64,000 nucleotides of DNA, taken from Paraburkholderia acidicola. GTDB lineage: Bacteria; Pseudomonadota; Gammaproteobacteria; Burkholderiales; Burkholderiaceae. Shown piece after piece: positions 55,883-64,000 of this stretch; position 1 is the first letter of the stretch, and each line of letters opens with the position of its first letter. The stretch lies in NCBI RefSeq assembly GCF_002362315.1, contig NZ_MTZV01000004.1:186001-250000 (forward strand), written 5' to 3'. A model generated the notes under the pieces. It was not told the origin of the DNA and did no database searches. It worked only from the letters and a program-made list of their open reading frames with translations. The position numbers and the translations under genes are program-made.

Positions 55883-56593
55883 TCAGTCGTTCCCAACCGT
55901 TTCCGACAGCCGCTTGAGCGTCGCGATCCGCGCACCGATGATATCGATCCGGCTATGCGCATCGATCACCGGCGTAGTCCCATCGCGGAACCCAACCCAC
56001 GCGCGCTGCGCCTGCACGAGCGTCACTCGCGCGCCCGGCGGCATCCGCGCGTTGAGCCTTCGGTAGTAGCGGTTCAGATCGAACATCGCGTGTTCGCATT
56101 GCGCATCGGCCGAACAGGCGCGCAGACGCGGCAACGGATCGTCACTGCCTTCACGCAGCGCCGCACGCCGCAGCGCGAGCGCACGGTCGCGCACCGGCTG
56201 CAACTGCATATCGGCTTCAAACAGCACGTACATCGTGCCGTGCGTCGTTGCGAAGACCGCGCGCTGCATCTTCGCTTCGGCATCGCGCCATTGGGTCCAG
56301 CGCTTCTGGCTGGTTTCCCAGCGCCTGTGCTGCACGCCCGACGACTTCGCGAGCACCTGCTGATACGCCATATCGAGCGCGGCCTGCCACGCGGTGCGCG
56401 CGGTGTTCATGCATTGCACCTGCCCCGCCGTCGACGACATATCGCTGCGCGCAAGACACGTACGCATTGCCGCGTCGATCGGATCGGCAGCGGCAACCTC
56501 TGCGTGAGCGACACGCGCGACCTGTGGCGCGGCGAACGCGGCTAGCGCGAGCATCGCCGCTGCCGCAATCGACGCGAACTTCCGGTTCACCAT
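55883..56593 (-). CDS. LprI-like (DUF1311) periplasmic protein
   Basis: A secreted protein of 236 residues. The signal peptide FASIAAAAMLALAAFAAPQVARVAHA has an Ala-x-Ala site. The mature protein has two Cys-containing repeats (CLARSDMSSTAGQVQCMNTARTAW and RACSADAQCEHAMFDLNRYY) and the WETSQKRWTQWRDAE/LVQAQRAWVGFRDG pairs typical of DUF1311/LprI proteins, some of which inhibit lysozyme. It starts two bases after the decarboxylase stop and is probably co-transcribed with it, which is an odd pairing. The long frame upstream to 57031 is an artefact. Confidence 0.85.
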   Translation of the reverse strand: MVNRKFASIAAAAMLALAAFAAPQVARVAHAEVAAADPIDAAMRTCLARSDMSSTAGQVQCMNTARTAWQAALDMAYQQVLAKSSGVQHRRWETSQKRWTQWRDAEAKMQRAVFATTHGTMYVLFEADMQLQPVRDRALALRRAALREGSDDPLPRLRACSADAQCEHAMFDLNRYYRRLNARMPPGARVTLVQAQRAWVGFRDGTTPVIDAHSRIDIIGARIATLKRLSETVGND

Positions 56594-56595
56594 CG

Positions 56596-58881
56596 TCAGC
56601 CGCGTACGCAATCGACGAAGTATTCGACGCGCCCGTTGATCGTCTCGCCGACGAGCCCGTGAATGTCCGTATGAAAACCCGGGAAGCGCTCGTTGAACTC
56701 GCGCGCAAAGCGCAGGTAGTTGACGATCGTGCGGTTGAAGCGCTCGCCTGGAATGAGCAGCGGAATACCCGGCGGATACGGCGTGAGCAGGATCGACGTC
56801 ACGCGGCCTTCGAGTTCGTCGATAGGCACGCGATCGACCTCGCGGTGCGCGAGCTTCGCGAACGCTTCGGACGGTTTCATCGCGGGTTCCATACTCGACA
56901 GGTACATCTCGGTGGTCAGACGCGCGATGTCGTTGGCACGGTAAACGCTGTGAATCTGCTCGCACAGATCGCGCAGGCCCATGCGCTCGTACGCGGGATG
57001 GTGCGCAACGAATTCGGGCAGCACGCGCCACAGCGGCTGGTTATTGTCGTAGTCGTCCTTGAACTGCTGCAGCTCGGTGACCATCGAGTTCCAGCGACCC
57101 TTCGTGATACCGATCGTGAACATGATGAAGAACGAGTACAAGCCGGTCTTCTCGACGATGATGCCGTGCTCGGCCAGATACTTCGTGACGATCGCGGCCG
57201 GAATGCCGGACACGCCAAATTCGCCGTCCACGTTCAGCCCCGGCGTGATGATCGTCGCCTTGATCGGGTCGAGCATGTTGAAGCCTTCGGCGAGCGGACC
57301 GAAGCCGTGCCAGCGCTCGTTCGGCCGCAGTATCCAGTCTTCGCGCGAACCGATGCCTTCGTCAGCGAGTGCTTCCGGGCCCCACACTTCGAAGAACCAG
57401 TCGTCGCCGTACTCCTTGTCGACCTTGCGCATCGCGCGGCGGAAATCGAGCGCCTCGGCAATCGATTCCTCAACGAGCGCCGTGCCGCCCGGCGGCTCCA
57501 TCATCGCCGCGGCGACGTCGCACGACGCGATGATCGCGTACTGCGGGCTCGTCGACGTGTGCATCAGATACGCCTCGTTGAAACGATGGCGGTCGAACGT
57601 GCTGTTCTCCGAGTCCTGCACGACGATCTGCGAAGCCTGCGAAATACCGGCGAGCAGCTTGTGCGTGGAATGCGTCGCGAACACCAGCGCGCCGGTACGC
57701 GGACGGCCCGCGCCGATGGCGTGCATGTCCTGATAGAACTCGTGGAACTCGGCGTGCGGCAGCCACGCTTCGTCGAAGTGCAGCGTGTCGAGCAGATCGC
57801 CGAGTAGGTCCTTGATCATCTCGACGTTGTAGATCACGCCGTCGTAGGTGCTTTGCGTGATCGTCAGGATGCGCGGCTTCGCGTTCGGATTCTTCTCGAG
57901 TGCTTCGCGCGCGAACGGATTCGCCTCGATCTTCTTGCGAATGTTCTCCGGCTTGAACTCGTCGCGCGGAATCGGCCCGATGATGCCGAAGTGGTTGCGC
58001 GTCGGCGTGAGGAACACGGGGATCGCACCCGTCATCGTGATCGCGTGCAGGATCGACTTGTGGCAGTTACGGTCCACCAGCACGATGTCGCCCGGTGCGA
58101 CCGTCGCGTGCCAGACGATCTTGTTCGACGTCGACGTGCCGTTGGTGACGAAGAACAGATGATCCGCGCTGAAGATGCGCGCCGCGTTGCGCTCGGAGGC
58201 GGCGACCGGGCCTGTGTGATCAAGCAGCTGGCCGAGTTCGTCGACGGCATTGCAGACGTCCGCGCGCAGCATGTTCTCGCCGAAGAACTGGTGGAACATC
58301 TGGCCAAGCGGATTCTTCAGGAACGCAACGCCGCCCGAGTGGCCCGGGCAGTGCCACGAATATGAGCCTTCGTCCGCGTACTTCACGAGTTCCTTGAAGA
58401 ACGGCGGCGCGAGCGCGTCGAGATACACCTTGGTCTCGCGGATGATATGGCGCGCGACGAACTCCGGCGTGTCCTCGAACATGTGGATGAAGCCGTGCAG
58501 CTCGCGCAGGATGTCGTTCGGAATGTGCCGCGACGTGCGTGTTTCGCCGTACAGGAAGATCGGGATATCCGAGTTGCGGCGGCGCACTTCGGTCACGAAC
58601 GCGCGCAGGTCGATGATCGCCGACGCGAGTTCGGGCGTGTCGTCTTCGTTGCCGGGGTTTTCGATGAACGGCAGCAGTTCGTCGTCGTCGATCGACAGGA
58701 TGAAGCACGACGCGCGGCTCGATTGCTGTGCAAACGACGTGAGATCGCCGTAGCTCGTCAGCCCGAGCACTTCGACGCCTTCCTTCTCGATCGCTTCCGC
58801 GAGCGCCCGGATGCCGGAACCCGAGATGTTCTCGGAACGGAAATCTTCGTCGATGATGACGACGGGAAAACGAAACTTCAT
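56596..58881 (-). CDS. Arginine/lysine/ornithine decarboxylase
   Basis: A PLP-dependent decarboxylase of 761 residues, making cadaverine, putrescine or agmatine and consuming protons. It has an N-terminal wing/receiver-like domain (FPVVIIDEDFRSENISGSGIRAL), a PLP domain with the lysine in FATHSTHKLLAGISQAS, the DEAWLPHAEFH acidic motif and a C-terminal GETINGRVEYFVDCVRG end. The size matches CadA/LdcC, SpeF and AdiA-type enzymes, and substrate choice is uncertain. The start is MKFRFP (58881) with GGAG upstream. A T-tract hairpin stands between it and dcd. Confidence 0.93.
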   Translation of the reverse strand: MKFRFPVVIIDEDFRSENISGSGIRALAEAIEKEGVEVLGLTSYGDLTSFAQQSSRASCFILSIDDDELLPFIENPGNEDDTPELASAIIDLRAFVTEVRRRNSDIPIFLYGETRTSRHIPNDILRELHGFIHMFEDTPEFVARHIIRETKVYLDALAPPFFKELVKYADEGSYSWHCPGHSGGVAFLKNPLGQMFHQFFGENMLRADVCNAVDELGQLLDHTGPVAASERNAARIFSADHLFFVTNGTSTSNKIVWHATVAPGDIVLVDRNCHKSILHAITMTGAIPVFLTPTRNHFGIIGPIPRDEFKPENIRKKIEANPFAREALEKNPNAKPRILTITQSTYDGVIYNVEMIKDLLGDLLDTLHFDEAWLPHAEFHEFYQDMHAIGAGRPRTGALVFATHSTHKLLAGISQASQIVVQDSENSTFDRHRFNEAYLMHTSTSPQYAIIASCDVAAAMMEPPGGTALVEESIAEALDFRRAMRKVDKEYGDDWFFEVWGPEALADEGIGSREDWILRPNERWHGFGPLAEGFNMLDPIKATIITPGLNVDGEFGVSGIPAAIVTKYLAEHGIIVEKTGLYSFFIMFTIGITKGRWNSMVTELQQFKDDYDNNQPLWRVLPEFVAHHPAYERMGLRDLCEQIHSVYRANDIARLTTEMYLSSMEPAMKPSEAFAKLAHREVDRVPIDELEGRVTSILLTPYPPGIPLLIPGERFNRTIVNYLRFAREFNERFPGFHTDIHGLVGETINGRVEYFVDCVRG

Positions 58882-58902
58882 GGGCGATTCTCCAAAAAGA
58901 AC

Positions 58903-58929
58903 GACCGCTGCTTGTGTTGCGCAGCGGTC
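58903..58929 (-). terminator. Terminator or attenuator between dcd and decarboxylase
   Basis: GACCGCTGC (58903-58911) pairs with GCAGCGGTC (58921-58929) around a 9-base loop. On the minus strand it is followed by GTTCTTTTT. It lies 35 bases after the dcd stop and 21 bases before the decarboxylase start, overlapping the ribosome-binding region with its T tract. Confidence 0.75.
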
Positions 58930-58963
58930 ACCCGGCAATCCGGTGAGTCAATGCGCTCGAGCG

Positions 58964-59533
58964 TCACGTTTTAGGCAACGTCACGCCACGTTGACCTTGA
59001 TATTTGCCGCCGCGATCCGCGTACGACACCTCACAAATTTCGTCGCTTTCAAAGAACAACACCTGCGCGACGCCTTCGTTCGCGTAGATTTTGGCAGGCA
59101 AAGGTGTCGTATTCGAGAATTCGAGCGTGACATACCCTTCCCATTCCGGCTCGAACGGTGTCACGTTGACGATAATGCCGCAGCGCGCATAGGTCGATTT
59201 GCCGAGGCAGACCGTCAGCACGCTGCGCGGGATACGGAAATATTCGACCGTGCGGGCAAGCGCGAACGAGTTCGGCGGGATGATGCAGACGTCACCCTTG
59301 AAGTCGACAAACGACTTCTCGTCGAAGTTCTTCGGGTCGACGATCGTGGAATTGATGTTCGTGAAGATCTTGAATTCGTCCGCGCAGCGGATGTCGTAGC
59401 CGTAGCTCGAGGTCCCGTAGCTGACGATCTTGCGGCCATCCTCAGACACCCGCACCTGATCGCGAACAAACGGCTCGATCATCTGATGTCCCTCGGCCAT
59501 ACGCCGGATCCACTTGTCGGATTTGATTGCCAT
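58964..59533 (-). CDS. dcd: dCTP deaminase
   Basis: Deaminates dCTP to dUTP, feeding dTMP synthesis. It is a homotrimer of 189 residues, the normal length. It shows [34 protein letters not shown], the [11 protein letters not shown] strand, the catalytic Glu in [27 protein letters not shown], and the C-terminal [13 protein letters not shown]. It stands at the head of a minus-strand series and is separated from the decarboxylase by a hairpin. Confidence 0.96.
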   Translation of the reverse strand: MAIKSDKWIRRMAEGHQMIEPFVRDQVRVSEDGRKIVSYGTSSYGYDIRCADEFKIFTNINSTIVDPKNFDEKSFVDFKGDVCIIPPNSFALARTVEYFRIPRSVLTVCLGKSTYARCGIIVNVTPFEPEWEGYVTLEFSNTTPLPAKIYANEGVAQVLFFESDEICEVSYADRGGKYQGQRGVTLPKT

Positions 59534-59735
59534 AGAGTCGGGTTGAACGCTGGTTGGTCGCTACCGGGTGATGCCGGGTCGCTACGGTGACATGGAGACC
59601 GGCTGACGCGCCCGTGGGGCGCGGGTTGCCGGACGAAAGGCGGTTATTTTACGCGATCGGGAGAAAGCTGCTGCTCATCGGGCCGGCGAGCCGGACAGGT
59701 GCGCCACGTGGGTCGTGCGGCACTATCGACTGCAC

Positions 59736-60269
59736 TCACTGACGGATCGCGCCGCACGCGAGCGCGGGACCCGCGCTGTGCAGAGGATACGCGTAAGGAT
59801 CGCCCGCATCGCGATGGACCAGCACGGACCGCTGCAATACCGAGCGGATGCCGTCGAGCGAAACATCCGGCGCGACGATGAAGCCGGCCGCGACACCGTT
59901 CGCGTCCGCGTGAATGTTGCCGAGATCGCCCTCGACCCGGGCGCCCGCCTTCAGGCGCTCGGCCGCGGGGGAAAACACCGGGCCGGCCGCCGAGCCATCC
60001 ACGGAGTTGCAGTCGCCGCGTTCGTGTACCTGCAGCGCGTGGTCGGAGTTCGCGGGCAGGCCGGACAGGTTGTAAGTGACCTGCACGCCGTCCGAACGCT
60101 CGATGAAGGTCACCGTGCCGCGCGCCATGCTCCCCACGGTCGGCAGCAACTGTGCGTCCGCGCGCTTTTCCTGCGGCCGCAGGAAAGCCGAGCAGCCGCA
60201 CAGTAGCAACCCGCTCGCAGCCATCACGATGAACGCATGTGCCGCGTGCCCGTCGATTCGTTTTCTCAT
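59736..60269 (-). CDS. SodC-like lipoprotein lacking most metal ligands
   Basis: A 177-residue lipoprotein with signal MAASGLLLCGC and lipid on Cys26 (LCGC). The rest follows the Cu,Zn superoxide dismutase fold: GTVTF, HALQVHERGDCNS, AAGPVFSP, EGDLGNI, SVLVHRDAGD and ALACGAI. The disulfide Cys87 and Cys172, His82, Asp115 and His152 are kept. The first copper His is Gln80, the bridging His is Val98, the later zinc His is Val112 and the zinc His-Gly motif is missing. Enzyme activity is therefore unlikely. AAGAGG precedes the ATG. It is monocistronic. Confidence 0.9.
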   Translation of the reverse strand: MRKRIDGHAAHAFIVMAASGLLLCGCSAFLRPQEKRADAQLLPTVGSMARGTVTFIERSDGVQVTYNLSGLPANSDHALQVHERGDCNSVDGSAAGPVFSPAAERLKAGARVEGDLGNIHADANGVAAGFIVAPDVSLDGIRSVLQRSVLVHRDAGDPYAYPLHSAGPALACGAIRQ

Positions 60270-60390
60270 GCGATCCTCTTGTCGGCCGCTGGCCGCCCCT
60301 GCGGCCAGTCTGCCAGACCTGACGAAGCCCACATGATACCGCGAGCGACGGCCCGGATTGACGCCTTCGGCGGCCGTGCCTAAGGCGCGC

Positions 60391-61479
60391 TCAGGTGTTC
60401 TGGATCACGATGTTCGGAAACTTCGAGGTCATGTCGCGTGCGCGCTCGGCAATGTGGATCGCAACCTTGCGCGCGATCGCCCGGTAAACCTCGGCGATGC
60501 GGCCGTCCGGGTCGGCTGCGACAGTGGGCCGGCCCGAGTCGGTCTGCTCGCGGATCGCGATATCGAGCGGCAGGCTGCCGAGCAGTTCCACGCCGTATTC
60601 GCGCGCCATCCGGTCGCCGCCGCCGGCGCCGAAGACATGCTCCTCATGACCGCAGTTCGAGCAGATATGCGTGCTCATGTTCTCGACGATGCCGAGAATC
60701 GGAATCCCGACCTTCTCGAACATCTTCAGACCTTTCTTCGCGTCGAGCAGCGCGATGTCCTGCGGCGTCGTCACGATCACCGCGCCGGTGACAGGCACGC
60801 GCTGCGACAGCGTGAGCTGGATATCGCCGGTGCCGGGCGGCATATCGACGATCAGGTAGTCGAGATCCTGCCAGTTCGTCTGCCGCAGCAGCTGTTCGAG
60901 CGCGGAAGTCGCCATCGGGCCGCGCCAGACCATCGGATTGTCCTGTTCGATCAGAAAACCAATCGAATTGGCCTGCATACCGTGGCCGACGAGCGGAATC
61001 ATCGATTTGCCGTCGGGCGATTCGGGGCGACCGTCGATGCCGAGCATCATCGGCAGCGACGGACCGTAGATGTCCGCATCGAGTATGCCGACCGACGCGC
61101 CCTCGCTCGCCAGCGCAAGCGCGAGGTTCACGGCGGTCGTGCTCTTGCCGACACCGCCCTTGCCCGACGCAACCGCGACGATGTTCTTCACGTTCGGCAG
61201 CAGTTTCACGCCGCGCTGCACCGTATGCGCCGCGATTTGCTGCGACACCGTCACACGGGCTTCAGCGACACCCGGCACGGCACGCAATGCCTCGGTGACG
61301 AGCGCGTTCAGCGCTTCAAACTGGCGTTTGGCCGGATAGCCCAGCACGAGGTCGACACTGACCGTCGAACCATCGATTGCCACATTGCGGAAATTTTTTG
61401 CCGCCGCAAACGGGCGGCCAGTGTTGGGGTCGGTGACAGCCGAGAGGGCGGCGTCGACCAATGCCCGATCGATACTCAT
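60391..61479 (-). CDS. apbC: Fe-S cluster carrier ATPase ApbC/Mrp
   Basis: A cytosolic P-loop ATPase of 362 residues that carries and delivers iron-sulfur clusters. An N-terminal MIP18/FeS-assembly domain (about residues 5-85) is followed by the deviant Walker A GKGGVGKSTTAVN, DADIYGPSLPMMLG, DYLIVDMPPGTGD and the cluster-binding CxxC in THICSNCGHEEHVFG. The start is MSIDRALVD (61479) with GGAG six bases upstream. It lies on the minus strand near metG, a common Burkholderia arrangement. Confidence 0.95.
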   Translation of the reverse strand: MSIDRALVDAALSAVTDPNTGRPFAAAKNFRNVAIDGSTVSVDLVLGYPAKRQFEALNALVTEALRAVPGVAEARVTVSQQIAAHTVQRGVKLLPNVKNIVAVASGKGGVGKSTTAVNLALALASEGASVGILDADIYGPSLPMMLGIDGRPESPDGKSMIPLVGHGMQANSIGFLIEQDNPMVWRGPMATSALEQLLRQTNWQDLDYLIVDMPPGTGDIQLTLSQRVPVTGAVIVTTPQDIALLDAKKGLKMFEKVGIPILGIVENMSTHICSNCGHEEHVFGAGGGDRMAREYGVELLGSLPLDIAIREQTDSGRPTVAADPDGRIAEVYRAIARKVAIHIAERARDMTSKFPNIVIQNT

Positions 61480-61768
61480 TGAAACTCCGTGGGAACGCTT
61501 GCGGCGCGGGGGAATCGAAGCTTCCGCCAGCCGCCGGAAATTGAAAGAAATTGTTAGTCGCCATTGCGCAAAACAGGCTTGCCAGGCACCCTTCGCGAGC
61601 AGCAAGCTATAGGGCCTTGCCCGGGTGCCTCGAGGCTTTGCCGCTGCAGGCTTAAGCCGTCATTGTAGTGGCTGCCGCGTGCCGCTGCCGGAAGACCCTG
61701 TTGCGTGGTGTATCGGCGGTCCGGCTTCTGTCGTCGTCGAGCCGTCTTACTCAAGAGAGGAATCAAAA

Positions 61769-62419
61769 ATGAATGCAAAAATCATGACTCGCATGTCGGT
61801 ACTCACCCTCGTCGGCGCGCTGCTTGCCGGCTGTGCCACTCCGCAGGGCACCAACACCGCAGTCGGTACCGGTGTGGGCGCCGGTCTCGGCGCCGGTATC
61901 GGTGCGCTGATTGGCGGCGGCAAGGGTGCGGCGATCGGCGCAGGTGTAGGCGCGGCGGCCGGCGGCATCACCGGCTACAACTGGCAGGCCATCCACAACA
62001 AGCTGACCGGCGCGACCGCCGGTACCGGCACACAGATCACCGAGCAGCCGGACGGCTCGCTCAAGCTGAACATCCCGAGTTCGGTGACGTTCGACACCAA
62101 CCAGTACGCGATCAAGCCGAGCTTCGCACCGGTGCTCGATCAGGTCGCACAGACGCTCAACCAGAATCCTGAAGTGATCGCCCAGGTCATCGGCTATACG
62201 GACAGCACGGGTCAGGCGGCCTACAACCAGACGCTGTCGGTGAATCGTGCGCAGAGCGTCACGAACTACCTCGCGCAGCGCGGCGTTGCGGGGCAACGCC
62301 TGTCGGCGGATGGCCGCGGCGCGTCCAATCCGGTTGCCGATAACAACACGGAAGCGGGTCGCGCACAAAATCGTCGCGTCGAAGTCTATCTGCGCGCTAC
62401 GGCTCAGCACGCGCAGTAA
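61769..62419 (+). CDS. OmpA-family lipoprotein with glycine zipper
   Basis: An outer-membrane lipoprotein of 216 residues. The signal ends at lipobox LLAGC (MSVLTLVGALLAGC). A glycine zipper follows (about residues 30-70, VGTGVGAGLGAGIGALIGGG), then an OmpA C-terminal domain that binds peptidoglycan (VTFDTNQYAIKPSF and NQTLSVNRAQSVTNYLAQRGV with NRRVEVYLR). GAGAGGA lies upstream of the ATG. It resembles YiaD-type proteins that tether the outer membrane to the cell wall. It is followed by a strong terminator. Confidence 0.93.
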   Translation: MNAKIMTRMSVLTLVGALLAGCATPQGTNTAVGTGVGAGLGAGIGALIGGGKGAAIGAGVGAAAGGITGYNWQAIHNKLTGATAGTGTQITEQPDGSLKLNIPSSVTFDTNQYAIKPSFAPVLDQVAQTLNQNPEVIAQVIGYTDSTGQAAYNQTLSVNRAQSVTNYLAQRGVAGQRLSADGRGASNPVADNNTEAGRAQNRRVEVYLRATAQHAQ

Positions 62420-62615
62420 CGCGCGCCTGCAACTGATCGAAAGAGGGGGATGATCGTTGCGGAGCCCGGCTGATCGGGTCCGTAACGAGCGCAGAAAAAA
62501 TCGCACCGGACGAAACGAAAAATTTTTCGAACTCTTGCGATCTGACCGTGTCTGTATTTACGGTACGTGGCTGGCGATGCCGGCGCGTCACCATTCTCCT
62601 CTTGTCGTTGTTGCT

Positions 62616-62644
62616 CCGGGGCCGAATCGCCCCGGTTTTTTTTT
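62616..62644 (+). terminator. Strong rho-independent terminator after OmpA-family gene
   Basis: CCGGGGC (62616-62622) pairs with GCCCCGG (62629-62635) around a 6-base loop and is followed by nine T. Confidence 0.95.
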
Positions 62645-62676
62645 GCCTGTCGTTTTTTACTGGTCTTGTTCCGTTG

Positions 62677-62728
62677 GCGTTTCTCGTTAGCGTTTCCCGT
62701 CGGTATTTCCCGCCGGTATTTCCTGGTT
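62677..62728 (+). repeat. Degenerate 13-bp minisatellite, four units
   Basis: Four head-to-tail 13-base units sharing the pattern G(C/T)(G/A)TTTC start at 62677, 62690, 62703 and 62716: GCGTTTCTCGTTA, GCGTTTCCCGTCG, GTATTTCCCGCCG, GTATTTCCTGGTT. It lies in the 503-base gap between the OmpA-family gene and metG. The rest of that gap (62420-62615 and 62729-62922) shows no gene. Confidence 0.6.
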
Positions 62729-62922
62729 CTCCACGCTGAGTCGCCGTTTTGTCACATGGCGCATAGCGTTATCGTGCGTGGCATTACCGCACGTTTCCGG
62801 CCCGCTGCATCAACGTCGCCGACCCCGACAAGCGCACTCCGGGTCCCGGTGAGCCCCACCCGCGTTGTGCGGCCGCCCTGCTAGAATCGCTGTTTCGTCC
62901 CCCGCCAAGCCCCGGAATATCC

Positions 62923-64000
62923 ATGTCAGCACCCGCCAACGACCCCAGCGCCGTCGACGCGCCGTCGCAGCCCCGTCAGATCCTCGTCACGTCCGCGCTG
63001 CCATATGCGAACGGGCAGATCCACATCGGCCATATGGTCGAGCATATCCAGACGGATATCTGGGTCCGGACGCTGCGGATGCACGGACACGAGGTCTACT
63101 ACGTCGGCGGCGACGATACGCACGGCACGGCGATCATGCTGAGCGCAGAGCGGGAGGGCATCACACCGAAGCAGCTGATCGACCGCGTGTGGCAAGAGCG
63201 CACGCGCGATTTCGCCAGCTTCGGCGTGCAATACGACAATTACTACACGACCCATTCGGAAGAGAACCGTGTGCTGTCGGAGTCGATCTACACCTCGTTG
63301 CAGGCCGCCGGCCTGATCGAGGCGCGGGACATCGAACAGGCGTACGACCCGGTCAAGGAAATGTTCCTGCCGGACCGCTTCATCAAGGGCGAGTGCCCGA
63401 AGTGCGGCGCGAAGGATCAGTACGGCGATAGCTGCGAGGTCTGCGGTTCGACCTATCAGCCGACCGACCTGATCAATCCGTATTCGGTCGTCTCGGGTGC
63501 GACGCCGATCCGCAAGATCTCGACGCACTACTTCTTCCGCCTGTCCGATCCGCGCTGCGAGAATTTCCTGCGCGGCTGGGTCGGCGGTCTGGCGCAACAG
63601 GAAGCCACCAACAAGATGCGCGAATGGCTCGGCGATGCGGGCGACGCGAAGCTCGCCGACTGGGACATCTCGCGCGATGCGCCGTACTTCGGCTTCGAGA
63701 TTCCGGGCGCGCCCGGCAAATACTTCTATGTGTGGCTCGACGCGCCGGTCGGCTACTACGCAAGCTTCAAGAACCTGTGCGAGCAGCGCGGCATCGACTT
63801 CGACGCGTGGGTGCGCAAGGATTCGACCACCGAGCAGTATCACTTCATCGGCAAGGACATCCTGTATTTCCACACGCTGTTCTGGCCGGCCATGCTCGAG
63901 TTCTCGGGCCATCGCACGCCGACCAACGTGTTCGCGCACGGCTTCCTGACGGTGGACGGTACGAAGATGTCGAAGTCGCGCGGCACGTTCATCACCGCGA
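62923..64000 (+). CDS. metG: Methionyl-tRNA synthetase, 5' part only
   Basis: Charges tRNA-Met with methionine, using ATP. About 359 residues are visible before the frame runs off the window. The class I motif appears as HIGHMVEHI (HIGH type) in [13 protein letters not shown]. The zinc-binding insert is [38 protein letters not shown] and the KMSKS motif in [12 protein letters not shown] are close to the right edge. The start is ATG 62923 ([19 protein letters not shown]). The C-terminal anticodon-binding part lies outside the window. Confidence 0.97.
   Translation, partial: MSAPANDPSAVDAPSQPRQILVTSALPYANGQIHIGHMVEHIQTDIWVRTLRMHGHEVYYVGGDDTHGTAIMLSAEREGITPKQLIDRVWQERTRDFASFGVQYDNYYTTHSEENRVLSESIYTSLQAAGLIEARDIEQAYDPVKEMFLPDRFIKGECPKCGAKDQYGDSCEVCGSTYQPTDLINPYSVVSGATPIRKISTHYFFRLSDPRCENFLRGWVGGLAQQEATNKMREWLGDAGDAKLADWDISRDAPYFGFEIPGAPGKYFYVWLDAPVGYYASFKNLCEQRGIDFDAWVRKDSTTEQYHFIGKDILYFHTLFWPAMLEFSGHRTPTNVFAHGFLTVDGTKMSKSRGTFITA

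Noticed and set aside
55883..57031. 382-residue frame including the LprI-like protein
   Set aside because: The N-terminal 146 residues are antisense-like Arg-rich sequence inside the decarboxylase gene; the signal peptide begins at 56593.
56248..57807. 519-residue plus-strand ORF
   Set aside because: Runs antisense through the LprI-like and decarboxylase genes and shows no domain.
62926..63939. 337-residue minus-strand ORF
   Set aside because: Antisense to metG, whose class I synthetase motifs are unmistakable.

Overview
The window reads as core chromosome of a Burkholderiaceae beta-proteobacterium, most likely Paraburkholderia, Burkholderia or Caballeronia. This rests on the high GC content, the typical gene blocks (hemC-hemDX-hemY divergent from ppc; nadE with a PII gene; dcd with a large basic amino acid decarboxylase; apbC near metG) and an OmpC-type porin ending in phenylalanine. 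The genus is inferred from gene content and order, not from a database search. No rRNA, tRNA, CRISPR array, insertion sequence or prophage was seen.

Region 1 (1-8.3 kb): the end of a DHA2-type MFS exporter faces trehalose-6-phosphate synthase (otsA). Two tiny proline-rich or polar ORFs follow, then two sigma-54 activators of related sequence: one with a receiver domain (3342-4748) and one without (5884-6942). Between them lie a DUF883 membrane protein and a small membrane protein. A tandem pair of paralogous lipoproteins sits downstream, behind a perfect inverted repeat.

Region 2 (8.3-22.3 kb): a two-gene ABC importer (ATPase plus double permease) without a binding protein, a diguanylate cyclase with an I-site, an 88-residue unknown, and an OmpR/EnvZ-type pair divergent from a Spy/CpxP-like periplasmic protein across an array of GTTAC/GTAAC repeats. 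Then come a pirin, a hisQMP ABC operon without its binding protein, and a porin.

Region 3 (22.4-33.6 kb): PII protein, glutamine-dependent NAD synthetase, a DUF482 acyltransferase-like protein, aldo/keto reductase, GIY-YIG protein, ParB-like protein, Kup potassium transporter, OprB porin, small ORFs and inorganic pyrophosphatase.

Region 4 (33.7-49.4 kb): an aldehyde dehydrogenase / SDR / MFS catabolic cluster, the haem genes hemC-hemDX-hemY, PEP carboxylase with a long lysine/alanine-rich N-terminal extension, and a monocarboxylate permease (MctP type plus DUF3311) divergent from a NarL-type two-component pair likely to control it.

Region 5 (49.4-52.2 kb) is the most unusual stretch. Two adjacent genes with strong ribosome-binding sites encode proteins with long, disordered Ser/Thr/Pro-rich N-termini. 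One is followed by a multi-helix membrane domain and the other by a methyltransferase-like fold. The layout resembles secreted effectors inserted between housekeeping genes.

Region 6 (52.2-64 kb): argH, an MmyB-type regulator divergent from a bestrophin channel with an AGTACCGG repeat operator between them, an LprI-like protein, a basic amino acid decarboxylase, dcd, a SodC-like lipoprotein that has lost most metal ligands, the Fe-S carrier apbC, an OmpA-family lipoprotein, a degenerate 13-bp minisatellite, and the start of metG, which runs off the end.
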